DNA of 64,000 bases from positions 930,001 to 994,000 of the forward strand of contig NZ_JAMBNV010000001.1 of the NCBI RefSeq assembly GCF_023715245.1, given 5' to 3'. The DNA is from Sporosarcina luteola. GTDB lineage: Bacteria; Bacillota; Bacilli; Bacillales_A; Planococcaceae. Each line of letters starts with the position of its first letter. Within the stretch, counting starts at the first letter, position 1. Below the pieces are notes generated by a model that saw nothing but the letters and a program-made list of their open reading frames with translations, was not told the origin of the DNA and did no database searches. This document shows positions 17,758 through 28,034 of this stretch, one piece after another. The translations under genes and the position numbers were made by a program.

Positions 17758-19899
17758 ATGAGAATGGATGGCGTACAAGAAGACCAACGTACACCACTTG
17801 AACAATTTGGCCGAAATCTCGTTGAAGATGTGAAGAACGGCAAAATGGACCCGGTAATTGGACGGGATGAGGAAATCCGGAATGTCATTCGAATTTTATC
17901 GAGAAAAACGAAAAACAATCCAGTACTGATTGGAGAACCCGGAGTCGGTAAAACGGCAATTGTCGAAGGTCTTGCCCAACGGATCGTCAAAGGCGACGTG
18001 CCGGAAGGTTTGAAGGATAAGCAGATTTTTGAACTCGATATGAGCTCCCTTATCGCCGGAGCGAAATACCGCGGGGAATTCGAGGAACGATTGAAAGGCG
18101 TATTGAAGCAAGTGAAGGAAAGTGACGGAGAAATCATCCTTTTCATCGATGAAATCCATACGATTGTCGGGGCCGGGAAGACGGAAGGCGCGATGGATGC
18201 GGGCAATATGTTGAAGCCTATGCTTGCGCGTGGAGAGCTGTATTGCATCGGGGCGACAACGCTTGACGAATATCGAATGTATATCGAAAAGGACCCTGCA
18301 TTGGAACGCCGCTTCCAGCAAGTGCTTGTGCGCGAACCTTCCGTGGAAGATACGATTTCGATCCTTCGCGGTTTGAAAGAACGTTTTGAGCTCCATCATG
18401 GAGTCCGAATCCATGACCGGGCATTGGTTGCTGCCGCAACATTATCGGACCGCTATTTGACAGAACGATTCATGCCGGACAAAGCGATCGATCTAATGGA
18501 TGAAGCGAGCGCGATGATCCGGACGGAAATCGACTCTATGCCTCAAGAACTCGACTCGGTCACACGCCGGATCATGCAGCTTGAAATCGAGGAACAGGCA
18601 TTGAGGAAAGAGAAGGATGCCATCAGTCAGACGCGTCTTGAAGCGCTCCGTGATGAGTTGCAGGAGTTAAAGGATTCTTCCGCTGGCATGCGCGAACAGT
18701 GGAACAAAGAGAAAGAGGCGCTGCGTGGCATCCAGGAAAAGCGGGAGGTGCTAGACCGGTACCGCCGCGAGTTGGAGGACGCACAGAACCGTTTTGATTT
18801 GAATAAAGCGGCTGAACTCCAATATGGCAAGATTCCTGAGCTTGAAAAGCAGCTTCATGAATTGGAAGCGTCACTCATCACTAACTCTGATAGCCGATTG
18901 TTGCGGGAAGAAGTGACGGAGGATGAAATCGCGATGATTGTCGCTCGCTGGACGGGCATCCCGGTTACGAAGCTTGTTGAAGGGGAACGGGAAAAATTGC
19001 TCCGTCTTCGTGAGACGTTGGAAGAAAGGGTAATCGGTCAGGATGATGCCGTCCAGCTCGTTACGGAAGCGGTTTGGCGCGCACGTGCGGGTATCAAGGA
19101 TCCTGACAAGCCGATTGGATCATTCCTGTTCCTCGGTCCGACTGGGGTAGGGAAGACGGAGCTTGCCAAAACGCTCGCTGCAACGTTATTTGATTCGGAA
19201 GACCATTTCATCAGGATCGACATGTCCGAATATATGGAGAAGCACAGCGTGTCCCGGCTCGTCGGGGCGCCTCCGGGGTATGTCGGCTATGAAGAGGGTG
19301 GACAGCTGACGGAAGCGGTACGCCGCAATCCGTACTCAGTCGTTCTTCTGGATGAAATCGAGAAGGCGCATCCTGATGTCGCGAATATATTGCTTCAAAT
19401 CTTGGACGACGGCCGCATAACCGATAGCCAAGGACGGCTCGTCAACTTCACGAACACGGTCGTCATCATGACGTCCAACATCGGATCCGCATACTTGCTG
19501 CAAGGCCAGTTCGATTCTGATGAGCATGCCGCCGAGGATTTGGTCATGGCGGAACTGCGCGGCCATTTCAAACCGGAGCTGCTGAACCGGATGGACGACA
19601 TTATCATCTTCCATTCATTATCAGGCGACTCGTTCCGTTTGATTGCCAAGAAGATGCTTGAGAACCTTGTGAAACGGCTGGATGAACAGGAAGTCGAGTT
19701 GGAATACAGTGACAACGTTGTTGACTGGATCGTCCGGGAAGGTACGGACGCAGAGTTTGGCGCAAGACCGTTGAAGCGTTTCATCCAACGCCACGTCGAA
19801 ACAGCTGTCGCTAAGGAAATCATCAAAGGCGACTTGAGAGATGATGAGAAGTTGGTGCTGCGGATGGAAGATGGAAAGTTGCAGATTGATAAGAAATAA
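17758..19899 (+). CDS. clpB: ClpB-type disaggregase lacking the N-terminal domain
   Basis: The 713-residue Hsp100 AAA+ ATPase works with DnaK to solubilise aggregates. The first ATPase domain has [15 protein letters not shown] and [13 protein letters not shown]; the ClpB-type coiled-coil middle domain spans about residues 275-390 (ending [13 protein letters not shown]); the second domain has [15 protein letters not shown] and [12 protein letters not shown]. No ClpP-docking LGF/IGF loop is present, so it is ClpB rather than ClpC or ClpE. Usual ClpB is about 860 residues; the roughly 150-residue N-domain is absent, and only 180 bp separate it from yitW. GAGGTG lies seven bases before ATG 17758. 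Confidence 0.92.
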   Translation: MRMDGVQEDQRTPLEQFGRNLVEDVKNGKMDPVIGRDEEIRNVIRILSRKTKNNPVLIGEPGVGKTAIVEGLAQRIVKGDVPEGLKDKQIFELDMSSLIAGAKYRGEFEERLKGVLKQVKESDGEIILFIDEIHTIVGAGKTEGAMDAGNMLKPMLARGELYCIGATTLDEYRMYIEKDPALERRFQQVLVREPSVEDTISILRGLKERFELHHGVRIHDRALVAAATLSDRYLTERFMPDKAIDLMDEASAMIRTEIDSMPQELDSVTRRIMQLEIEEQALRKEKDAISQTRLEALRDELQELKDSSAGMREQWNKEKEALRGIQEKREVLDRYRRELEDAQNRFDLNKAAELQYGKIPELEKQLHELEASLITNSDSRLLREEVTEDEIAMIVARWTGIPVTKLVEGEREKLLRLRETLEERVIGQDDAVQLVTEAVWRARAGIKDPDKPIGSFLFLGPTGVGKTELAKTLAATLFDSEDHFIRIDMSEYMEKHSVSRLVGAPPGYVGYEEGGQLTEAVRRNPYSVVLLDEIEKAHPDVANILLQILDDGRITDSQGRLVNFTNTVVIMTSNIGSAYLLQGQFDSDEHAAEDLVMAELRGHFKPELLNRMDDIIIFHSLSGDSFRLIAKKMLENLVKRLDEQEVELEYSDNVVDWIVREGTDAEFGARPLKRFIQRHVETAVAKEIIKGDLRDDEKLVLRMEDGKLQIDKK

Positions 19900-19902
19900 T
19901 AT

Positions 19903-19947
19903 AAGCCCTGGATGCCGATATCGAATCGGTGTCCAGGGCTTTTTTTG
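19903..19947 (+). terminator. Rho-independent terminator of clpB
   Basis: AAGCCCTGGA and TCCAGGGCTT stem with T run. Confidence 0.92.
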
Positions 19948-19960
19948 AATTAATTATTTC

Positions 19961-20081
19961 GAAGAGTTCTCGTTATCGGGGGCAAGTTCTCGTTTAACGT
20001 CGAAGAGTTCTCGTTACCGGGGGGCAAGTTCTCGTTTAACGTCGAAGAGTTCTCGTTATCGGGTGAGAAGTACTCATTCTT
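19961..20081. repeat. 20 to 22-bp-period array C (AGTTCTCGTT type, six units)
   Basis: Units contain AGTTCTCGTT with alternating tails ATCGGGGG and TAACGTCGA, spaced 20 to 22 bp. The array sits between the clpB terminator and the yjzD terminator of the convergent gene. Confidence 0.85.
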
Positions 20082-20124
20082 CCTTAATTTTCATTAAGAA
20101 GCAATTAGTTTTCATTCCTACAAA

Positions 20125-20168
20125 TAAAAAAACCATCCACACTGAAGTGAACGGCTTTACGGATGGTC
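20125..20168 (-). terminator. Rho-independent terminator of the YjzD-like gene
   Basis: Reading the minus strand, GACCATCC and GGATGGTT arms are followed by a T run. It begins at the stop codon. Confidence 0.8.
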
Positions 20169-20358
20169 AATAATCTGCGACTTCTCCGTCTGGAGTGATT
20201 GCAGTAATGCAAAGGATGATGACTGCCAAGACGATCGAAGCGACAAGTCCCGCTCTGAAGTCGAAAGCCATACCGGCGATTGAACCTGCTACATAGTTAA
20301 CCATCGTTACAAGTAGAAAAGACCAAACAAATGCCATGATGTATTTCATCGAATTCAC
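20167..20358 (-). CDS. yjzD: YjzD family small membrane protein (DUF2929)
   Basis: A 63-residue protein with two predicted transmembrane helices (about residues 7-25 and 35-54). The start KYIMAFVWSFLLVTMVNYV resembles YjzD, which in B. subtilis is encoded next to fabH just as here. Function is unknown. GAGGTGAATTCG lies before the ATG. It is divergent from fabH. Confidence 0.8.
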   Translation of the reverse strand: MNSMKYIMAFVWSFLLVTMVNYVAGSIAGMAFDFRAGLVASIVLAVIILCITAITPDGEVADY

Positions 20359-20459
20359 CTCATCGTAACTATTTCCTCGTAATCATACCATAGCACGTCC
20401 CATCTATAAACAAAATTATGCCTTGTCGATATATTCTTTGGCGAAATCGTGTCGACATA

Positions 20460-20505
20460 TTGAAAAACAGACTGTAATCTTCTATAATTAATACCAGGTA
20501 CTAAT
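20460..20505 (+). promoter_or_regulatory. fabH promoter with FapR operator
   Basis: TTGAAA (20460-20465) and TATAAT (20483-20488) are 17 bp apart. ATTAATACCAGGTACTAAT (20487-20505) closely matches the FapR inverted repeat (TTAGTACC..GTACTAA type) and covers the transcription start. It implies FapR repression relieved by malonyl-CoA. Confidence 0.92.
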
Positions 20506-20534
20506 AATAGATGATAAGGAACGGGGTATGTAAG

Positions 20535-21467
20535 ATGAATGCAGGATTGATCGGCATAGGGAAATTTGTTCCTTCACAAGTTGTAACAAACCATGATCTT
20601 GAACAGCGCATCGATACGACGGACGAATGGATCCGTACGCGCACCGGCATTGAAGAAAGGCGCATCGCCGATGATAATACCAATACGTCCGATATGGCGT
20701 ATGAAGCGGCGGTAAGTGCTATTGAAAATTCGGGCCTCCACCCGGAAGACATCGGAATGATCATCGTTGCTACGGTGACGCCGGATCGTCCTTTCCCATC
20801 CGTTGCGACTATGATCCAAGAGCGATTAGGCGCGAAAAATGCAGCCGCGATGGATGTGTCAGCGGCATGTGCAGGATTCATGTACGGAGTCGTTACGGCT
20901 AAGCATTTCGTTGAGGCAGGAACGTATGAACATGTACTCGTAGTCGGGGTAGAGAAGCTGTCAAAAATCACGGATTGGGAAGACCGCAACACGGCAGTCC
21001 TTTTCGGGGACGGTGCCGGTGCAGCAGTAGTCGGTAAAGTGAGCGAAGGCCGGGGAATCCTATCCTTTGAATTAGGAGCCGATGGTACCGGAGGCAAACA
21101 CCTATACCAAGATAAGTACCTCCATATGAACGGACGTGAAGTGTTCAAGTTTGCAGTTCGTCAAATGGGCGAATCAGCCGTAAGTGTTACGGAAAAGGCG
21201 GGTCTGACGACGGAGGATGTCGATTATTTGATTCCACACCAAGCGAATATCCGTATTATGGAGGCATCGCGCGAACGGCTTGGCTTGCCGATTGAAAAAA
21301 TGTCCAAGTCAGTCCATAAATATGGAAATACTTCGGCGGCGTCCATTCCGATTTCATTATACGACGACCTGCAGGAAGGCCGCGTGAAAGATGATGATAT
21401 CATCGTACTTGTCGGATTCGGCGGCGGTCTAACATGGGGTGCGCTCTGCATTAAATGGGGAAAATAA
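20535..21467 (+). CDS. fabH: 3-oxoacyl-[ACP] synthase III
   Basis: KAS III condenses an acyl-CoA primer with malonyl-ACP to start type II fatty acid synthesis. The 310 residues fit the family. The catalytic triad is visible: Cys in [13 protein letters not shown] (about residue 113), His in IPHQANIRI (about 237) and Asn in KYGNTSAAS (about 267). ATG 20535 was chosen over an in-frame upstream codon at 20511, which lies at the transcription start. fabF follows about 97 bp later, as in the B. subtilis operon, and a FapR site precedes it. Confidence 0.96.
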   Translation: MNAGLIGIGKFVPSQVVTNHDLEQRIDTTDEWIRTRTGIEERRIADDNTNTSDMAYEAAVSAIENSGLHPEDIGMIIVATVTPDRPFPSVATMIQERLGAKNAAAMDVSAACAGFMYGVVTAKHFVEAGTYEHVLVVGVEKLSKITDWEDRNTAVLFGDGAGAAVVGKVSEGRGILSFELGADGTGGKHLYQDKYLHMNGREVFKFAVRQMGESAVSVTEKAGLTTEDVDYLIPHQANIRIMEASRERLGLPIEKMSKSVHKYGNTSAASIPISLYDDLQEGRVKDDDIIVLVGFGGGLTWGALCIKWGK

Positions 21468-21564
21468 CTTCGGATTACTATATACTAAAGTAAATTAGAG
21501 ATACACTTTTGAACGAAGCATTATAAGTAATTAAATTTGTAAAAATGAAGGGGAGTTTTCAATA

Positions 21565-22800
21565 ATGGAAAGACGTCGTGTAGTCATTACAGGGGTTGGA
21601 GCAGTTTCTCCAGTAGGAAATTCCGCAGAGGAATCATGGGAAGCGGTATTGAACGGAAAATCCGGGATCGGCCCACTCACAAGACTGGACAGTGAACAGT
21701 TCCCAGTGAAAGTTGCTGCGGAAGTGAAAGATTTCGACATCGAAGAGTATATCCCGCGGAAAGATGCGCGGAAGATGGACCGTTTCACGCACTATGCGCT
21801 CGCAGCATCCATCATGGCAATGAAAGATGCGAATCTTGAATTGGATGAAGAGACTGGATTGCGTACGGGTGTTTGGATCGGTTCAGGCATTGGCGGCATG
21901 GAAACACATGAGCAGCAGTTCAAGACGTTCCAAGAAAAAGGATACCGCCGGGTCAGCCCGTTCTTCGTTCCAATGATGATTCCTGACATGGCTTCAGGCC
22001 AAGTGTCAATCCATTTGGGCGCGAAAGGCATCAACTCATGCACAGTGACTGCTTGTGCATCCGGAACAAATTCAATCGGTGACGCATTCGAAGTCATTAA
22101 ACGCGGAGATGCGGACGTCATGATCACGGGTGGTGCAGAAGCTCCGATCACGACGATGGCCGTAGCCGGTTTCTGTGCAAATACAGCATTGTCATTGAAT
22201 CCTGATCCGGCAACAGCTTCCCGTCCATTTGATAAGGAAAGGGATGGCTTTGTCATCGGTGAAGGCGCGGGCATCCTCATTCTAGAGGAGTACGAGCATG
22301 CAGTGAAACGCGGCGCGAAAATATATGCGGAAATCGTCGGGTACGGTTCAACAGGAGATGCCCATCATATTACTGCTCCAGCTCCTGAAGGTGAAGGCGG
22401 AGCACGCGCAATGCGTCAAGCAATCGATGAAGCGGAAATCAGCCCGGACAAAATCGATTACATCAATGCACACGGAACGAGCACGCCGTATAACGACCTG
22501 TTCGAAACGCTTGCAGCGAAAACGGTCTTCGGCGAACATGCGTATAAGCTAGCTATGAGTTCGACGAAATCGATGACGGGACACCTGCTCGGCGCTGCCG
22601 GAGGATTGGAAGCAATCTTCACGGTGAAGGCATTGCAGGAAGGGATTCTTCCACCTACAATGAATTACGTGAATGAAGACCCTGAATGCGACCTCGACTA
22701 TGTCGTCAACCAAGCAAGGAAAGCGGATATCCAATATGCGATGAGCAATTCCCTCGGCTTCGGAGGACATAACGCTTCACTCGTATTCAAGAAAATATGA
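21565..22800 (+). CDS. fabF: 3-oxoacyl-[ACP] synthase II
   Basis: KAS II elongates acyl-ACP chains with malonyl-ACP. The 411-residue protein has the catalytic Cys in [12 protein letters not shown] (about residue 164) and the two His residues in [11 protein letters not shown] (about 303) and [11 protein letters not shown] (about 340). AAGGGGAG precedes the ATG. It probably shares the FapR-controlled transcript with fabH and ends in a strong terminator. Confidence 0.97.
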   Translation: MERRRVVITGVGAVSPVGNSAEESWEAVLNGKSGIGPLTRLDSEQFPVKVAAEVKDFDIEEYIPRKDARKMDRFTHYALAASIMAMKDANLELDEETGLRTGVWIGSGIGGMETHEQQFKTFQEKGYRRVSPFFVPMMIPDMASGQVSIHLGAKGINSCTVTACASGTNSIGDAFEVIKRGDADVMITGGAEAPITTMAVAGFCANTALSLNPDPATASRPFDKERDGFVIGEGAGILILEEYEHAVKRGAKIYAEIVGYGSTGDAHHITAPAPEGEGGARAMRQAIDEAEISPDKIDYINAHGTSTPYNDLFETLAAKTVFGEHAYKLAMSSTKSMTGHLLGAAGGLEAIFTVKALQEGILPPTMNYVNEDPECDLDYVVNQARKADIQYAMSNSLGFGGHNASLVFKKI

Positions 22801-22808
22801 ACGAATAG

Positions 22809-22853
22809 ATGAAAAGCTCCCCATTTAGGATTCTTCTAAATGGGGAGCTTTCA
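22809..22853 (+). terminator. Rho-independent terminator of fabF
   Basis: AAAGCTCCCCATTTAG and CTAAATGGGGAGCTTT form a long stem. Confidence 0.9.
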
Positions 22854-22891
22854 TTCATACAATGGAAGAAAAGCAAAAGGGCGATGTATAT

Positions 22892-24262
<1,371 letters not shown>

Positions 24263-24289
24263 CAGAAGTACCTAAAATCAATAATAAAA

Positions 24290-24585
24290 AAAAAGAATAA
24301 AAAAACATCAGCCATCCCTAAAAAAGGGACGACTGATGTGAATCAACCGTGGTACCACCCGAATCAGCCTGCAAGCAGGCCACTCAAACCCCTTAACGCG
24401 GGGAGACGTGATTGGCTACTGGATAATGAATAAAGATCTTTTTCGCCAGTCAAGCTCGGGAACCCAATTCCTCTCGTCCGCCATGCCTGTTCGCACCAAC
24501 CACAGGCTCTCTTCAATGCCGCGACAAGAATACTCTTTCCGTCTTCGCTTTTCGTAATAGTTGTCAAAAGTATAATACGGCTTGA
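24290..24585 (-). promoter_or_regulatory. T-box riboswitch (tryptophan) controlling trpS
   Basis: On the minus strand the order is a Stem I region with AGAGAG and GGTTGGTGCGAAC segments, a specifier region with AATTGGG (UGG = Trp codon), the conserved antiterminator GGGTGGTACCACGG at 24347-24360, and a terminator with CATCAG/CTGATG arms and a T run at about 24294-24340. This is the standard layout in which uncharged tRNA-Trp prevents termination. Confidence 0.93.
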
Positions 24586-24761
24586 AGAATAAAGCAAATT
24601 AAAAATCTAGTCGGTTCTATACTATATGCAATCCCTGGCCACTTAAGGATGATTCGACAAAAAAACAGGTTTTTCGACAGGAAATCAAGGGAATTGATGA
24701 CTTTACCTATTCATATTTTTTTTGCTTTGATAGAATGAGTGAAAGAGAGAGGATGTGTCAG

Positions 24762-25967
24762 ATGAAAAAAATGAAATGGGTCAGCTCGTTATTGCTTGCG
24801 AGTGCATTGGCTATGCCACTGTCGGTTCAAGCGGATGAGACAAAGACCTCTATTGTATTTGCTGAACGTACATATGGTTTTGAAGAAATAGACGAGGGGA
24901 TTGTTGCCAGTTCAAAATTATACACACATGATTCGGGACTCGTATTTGACTATCCTGATGCAGTGCGGGGTGTTTACGTGACGGGGCATTCGGCAGGGGG
25001 CTCCGCTTTCGAGAGATTACTGAAGTTGATTGATTCGACGGACTTGAATGCAATGGTCATTGACATTAAAGAAGACTTCGGTTATTTAACATATAAGCCG
25101 CAAGAGGATTCGCCGTTATTCAACATGGGCATTGGGAAACCATACATAAAAGATCCGCGGAAGATGCTAGAGACGCTTGAGGAGCGGAAGGTCTATCCAA
25201 TCGCAAGAATTGTCGTGTTCAAAGATAGCGTTCTCGCGGAGAAGCGTCCCGAACTGTCATTCATGGATGGTGATAAAGTGTGGAAAAACGGCAGGGGCGA
25301 ATCCTTCGTCAATCCGTTCATGAAGGAAGTATGGGATCATAACGTCGACATCGCAATTGAAGCGGCGAAGGTGGGTTTCAAGGAAATCCAGTTCGATTAT
25401 GTCCGTTTTCCGGAAGGATTCGAAAAACGGCATGAAACGTTGAAATACTCGATGGATGACTATAAAGAGTCTGAACTAGACCCGGTCCAGCGCAGGGTTG
25501 AAGCGGTGACTGATTTCGTGGCATATGCACGAGAGCAATTAAAACCTTATGACGTGGACGTTTCGGTCGATATTTTCGGCTACGCGGCAACATTGCCCGA
25601 AGCACCTGGCATCGGGCAGAACTTCTCGAAGATTTCCGAGAATGTTGATGTCATTTCCTCGATGATTTATCCGAGCCATTGGACATCTTATTTCGGTATT
25701 GCGAAGCCCGATCTTGAACCTTACCGCCTTGTAGCGGAATATGCGAAGGTGGAGAATGCCAAGCTGGGTGCGCTTGATAATCCGCCGGTTTCCCGTCCTT
25801 GGCTACAGGATTTCAGTGCACCTTGGCTAGGGAGTGGGAATTATCTTCGCTATGGGAAAGAAGAGGTCGAAGCGCAAATCAAAGCATTGAAAGAAAATGG
25901 CATTGATGAGTTCCTTTTATGGAATGCGAAGAATAAATATACAGAGGGCGTAGACTACACGCCTTAA
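24762..25967 (+). CDS. Secreted putative glycoside hydrolase (DUF4015)
   Basis: A 401-residue exported protein; signal peptide residues 1-24 (KMKWVSSLLLASALAMPLSVQA). The rest is a TIM-barrel of the DUF4015 putative glycoside hydrolase family: VRGVYVTGHSAGG, NAMVIDIKEDFGYLTY, IQFDYVRFPE, VSVDIFGYAA, MIYPSHW and FLLWNAKNKY are visible in that order. The acidic residues in DYVRFPE and the barrel strands are the likely active site, by analogy with family 13/36-like barrels. The substrate is unknown. AGAGAGGATG lies before ATG 24762. Confidence 0.88.
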   Translation: MKKMKWVSSLLLASALAMPLSVQADETKTSIVFAERTYGFEEIDEGIVASSKLYTHDSGLVFDYPDAVRGVYVTGHSAGGSAFERLLKLIDSTDLNAMVIDIKEDFGYLTYKPQEDSPLFNMGIGKPYIKDPRKMLETLEERKVYPIARIVVFKDSVLAEKRPELSFMDGDKVWKNGRGESFVNPFMKEVWDHNVDIAIEAAKVGFKEIQFDYVRFPEGFEKRHETLKYSMDDYKESELDPVQRRVEAVTDFVAYAREQLKPYDVDVSVDIFGYAATLPEAPGIGQNFSKISENVDVISSMIYPSHWTSYFGIAKPDLEPYRLVAEYAKVENAKLGALDNPPVSRPWLQDFSAPWLGSGNYLRYGKEEVEAQIKALKENGIDEFLLWNAKNKYTEGVDYTP

Positions 25968-25968
25968 T

Positions 25969-26012
25969 CTTCTTCCGGGAGCCTGAAGTAAAGGTTTCCG
26001 GAGTTTTTTTGA
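25969..26012 (+). terminator. Rho-independent terminator of the DUF4015 gene
   Basis: CTTCCGGGA and TTTCCGGAG arms, with one bulge, followed by eight T. Confidence 0.7.
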
Positions 26013-26249
26013 TGTATATTGGAACTTTTCAGGCTTCTATGTCGTACTACTAGTTGTGGAATGATATTTTTCATTCGAGGAAATCTAAATGAGAAAAGAA
26101 TTATTTCAATCATTGATGTTTAAACTTTTCTTCCATCGGGTATAACAGTAAAGAAGTGTTAAAGTACATAGTTGAAGGAGCTGTAAACCCTATAATATTG
26201 CGGAATTGTGACAAGTAAACCATCTGTTCCACTTTTTTGTGAAAAAGTG

Positions 26250-26278
26250 TATTCATTGAGAATGAATATGTGTATAAT
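26250..26278 (+). promoter_or_regulatory. Likely spx promoter with an inverted repeat over the -35 region
   Basis: TATAAT at 26273-26278 has only a poor -35 (TATTCA), which is covered by ATTCATT-GAG-AATGAAT (26251-26267), a perfect 7-bp inverted repeat. The repeat could be an operator; I cannot assign the regulator. The rest of the 350-base gap before spx holds nothing else I recognise. Confidence 0.5.
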
Positions 26279-26365
26279 AGGAGTTAAGCTTATTACTTTA
26301 AAATAATTCTAATTTAATTTTTCTAAATATAAGATAGTTAGCCGACTGAAAGGAAGTGTCAGCGA

Positions 26366-26764
26366 ATGGGAGTTACATTATTTACCTCACCAAGTTGCAC
26401 ATCATGTAGAAAAGCGAAGGCATGGTTAGAAGAGCATGAAATTCCATATTCTGAACGTAATATTTTCTCTGAACCGTTGAATATCGATGAAATCAAACAG
26501 ATTTTACGTATGACAGAAGATGGAACAGATGAAATCATCTCGACTCGCTCCAAAATCTTCCAAAAACTGAATGTAGATGTGGAAAGCCTTCCACTGCAAC
26601 GTTTATATGAATTGATTCAAGAACATCCGGGCCTATTAAGAAGACCGATCATCCTAGATGAAAAAAGGCTTCAGGTAGGGTATAATGAAGATGAAATCAG
26701 ACGCTTCCTACCTCGGAAAGTAAGGGCCTATCAGCTTCTTGAAGCGCGGCGCATGGTAAACTAA
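26366..26764 (+). CDS. spx: Transcriptional regulator Spx
   Basis: Spx is an ArsC-like protein that binds the RNA polymerase alpha C-terminal domain and reprograms transcription under disulfide stress. The 132 residues include the redox CxxC switch (CTSC, residues 10-13) and the conserved [15 protein letters not shown] segment. The C-terminal LLEARRMVN is the region recognised by SpxH/ClpXP. GGAAGTG precedes ATG 26366. Genes for MecA and SpxH, its B. subtilis regulators, lie in the same region. Confidence 0.97.
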   Translation: MGVTLFTSPSCTSCRKAKAWLEEHEIPYSERNIFSEPLNIDEIKQILRMTEDGTDEIISTRSKIFQKLNVDVESLPLQRLYELIQEHPGLLRRPIILDEKRLQVGYNEDEIRRFLPRKVRAYQLLEARRMVN

Positions 26765-26772
26765 TAGTAGAC

Positions 26773-26828
26773 ATAGTAAAGCTGATAGGGAGTTGACAGG
26801 CATTACGCCAATCCTATCAGCTTTTTAA
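26773..26828 (+). terminator. Rho-independent terminator of spx
   Basis: AAAGCTGATAGG and CCTATCAGCTTT stem with T-rich tail. Confidence 0.88.
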
Positions 26829-26870
26829 TTTTCCCTTGCTAATCATGCAAATGTTCTCTACAATGCTAGT

Positions 26871-26985
26871 AACATAATTCAGCAAAAACCAACTGAGTTA
26901 TGTTCTGTCTCGCGGCGGATGTCACAGATTTTAAAGGAGATACTAATTTGAAATCTGTACGCAGTTACGACGAGGCGTAATTGAT
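26871..26985 (+). repeat. Three-hairpin repeat R1, diverged copy upstream of mecA
   Basis: Hairpin 1 pairs AACATAATTCAG (26871-26882) with CTGAGTTATGTT (26893-26904), a completely different sequence from the other copies but in the same position. The core GCGGCGGATGTCAC is retained. Hairpin 2 pairs ACAGATTT with AAATCTGT. Hairpin 3 pairs CAGTTACG with CGTAATTG through one G-T wobble. It ends 135 bases before mecA. Confidence 0.8.
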
Positions 26986-27119
26986 TATTATCCGTCCACC
27001 TGAGGATAACCCTTTCAAAACCTCCGGGATGGTCATATGATAAGTATAAGCATTGCAGGTTTATTGCGAAAATAACGAAATGGGCACAAGCCTGTTTGTA
27101 AGGAAGGGAGAGAAAAGGG

Positions 27120-27776
27120 ATGGAAATAGAGCGAATCAATGATAATACAGTAAAGTTTTACTTATCGTATATCGACATTGAGGAACGGGGCTTTACACGG
27201 GAAGAGGTTTGGTACAATCGTGACAAAAGTGAAGAGCTCTTCTGGGAGATGATGGACGAAATCAACGATGAGACCGAATTCGAAGTGGAAGGTCCATTAT
27301 GGATTCAAGTCCATGCGATGAATAACGGAATTGAAGTAACCGTGACGCGGGCGCAACTTTCGGACAATGACGAATCAGATGCCCAGTTAAGCATGGATGA
27401 TTCCCGAAAGACCTTCGAACCAGATCCCAGCATGTTTGCCGATTCCGAACAACTTATGAATGAATTGAATGATGAGCCTGTTGTATGGACGTCCGATATG
27501 TTCGTCTTTGAAGAGTTCGAAAACCTCATTCCACTGTCAAACATCATTCCCCCATACGCAGTTGAATCATCTCTCTATTCATTTGAAAATAAATTCTATC
27601 TATACGTGATTTATGATGAATCGAAAATGGATGATGACGATAAATCCGATTTCTGCAGCCTCATTTCAGAATATGGCTCTTTATCCCAAGTGACGATCCA
27701 CCGTCTAGAAGAATACGGCAAAGTCATTATGGAATCTGACGTATTGGCAACTGTGAAAAAATACTTCGGCAACTAA
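27120..27776 (+). CDS. mecA: Adapter protein MecA
   Basis: MecA delivers substrates such as ComK, and in B. subtilis also affects Spx activity, to the ClpC unfoldase. The 218-residue protein has the N-terminal substrate-binding domain (MEIERINDNTVKFYLSYIDIEERGF), an acidic linker (about residues 85-105) and the C-terminal ClpC-binding domain (YLYVIYDES, then EYGKVIMESDVLATVKKYF). GGGAGAGAAAAGGG precedes the ATG. It follows spx as in B. subtilis. Confidence 0.96.
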   Translation: MEIERINDNTVKFYLSYIDIEERGFTREEVWYNRDKSEELFWEMMDEINDETEFEVEGPLWIQVHAMNNGIEVTVTRAQLSDNDESDAQLSMDDSRKTFEPDPSMFADSEQLMNELNDEPVVWTSDMFVFEEFENLIPLSNIIPPYAVESSLYSFENKFYLYVIYDESKMDDDDKSDFCSLISEYGSLSQVTIHRLEEYGKVIMESDVLATVKKYFGN

Positions 27777-27784
27777 TAACATAC

Positions 27785-27824
27785 ACACTGTTCCCCGATA
27801 GAAAATGGGGAACAGTTTTTTTAT
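27785..27824 (+). terminator. Rho-independent terminator of mecA
   Basis: ACTGTTCCCC and GGGGAACAGT stem with seven T. Confidence 0.92.
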
Positions 27825-27835
27825 TATCAATCAAT

Positions 27836-27955
27836 CACGCATAAAATCGAAAACTCACGCATAAAACCCTCTAAAAACGCATAACTCGCCAGAAAACCTC
27901 ATAAATGAATTTATTCACGCATAAACCCCTATAATCACGCATAAACCGCGCAAAG
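27836..27955. repeat. 20-bp-period array D1 (CACGCATAAA type, six units)
   Basis: Six consecutive 20-bp units start with CACGCATAA or a variant and have unrelated tails. The array follows the mecA terminator and ends before the coiA promoter. Confidence 0.88.
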
Positions 27956-27983
27956 TACTCGAAAACCGTTAGATTCATAATAT

Positions 27984-28012
27984 TTGAAATAACCAGTCCT
28001 ATTCCTTACAAT
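27984..28012 (+). promoter_or_regulatory. Sigma-A promoter of coiA
   Basis: TTGAAA (27984-27989), a 17-bp spacer and TACAAT (28007-28012). Transcription should begin near 28019, only a few bases before the ribosome site AAAGGAG. Confidence 0.8.
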
Positions 28013-28034
28013 ACAATTGAAAGGAGTGAGGGCT

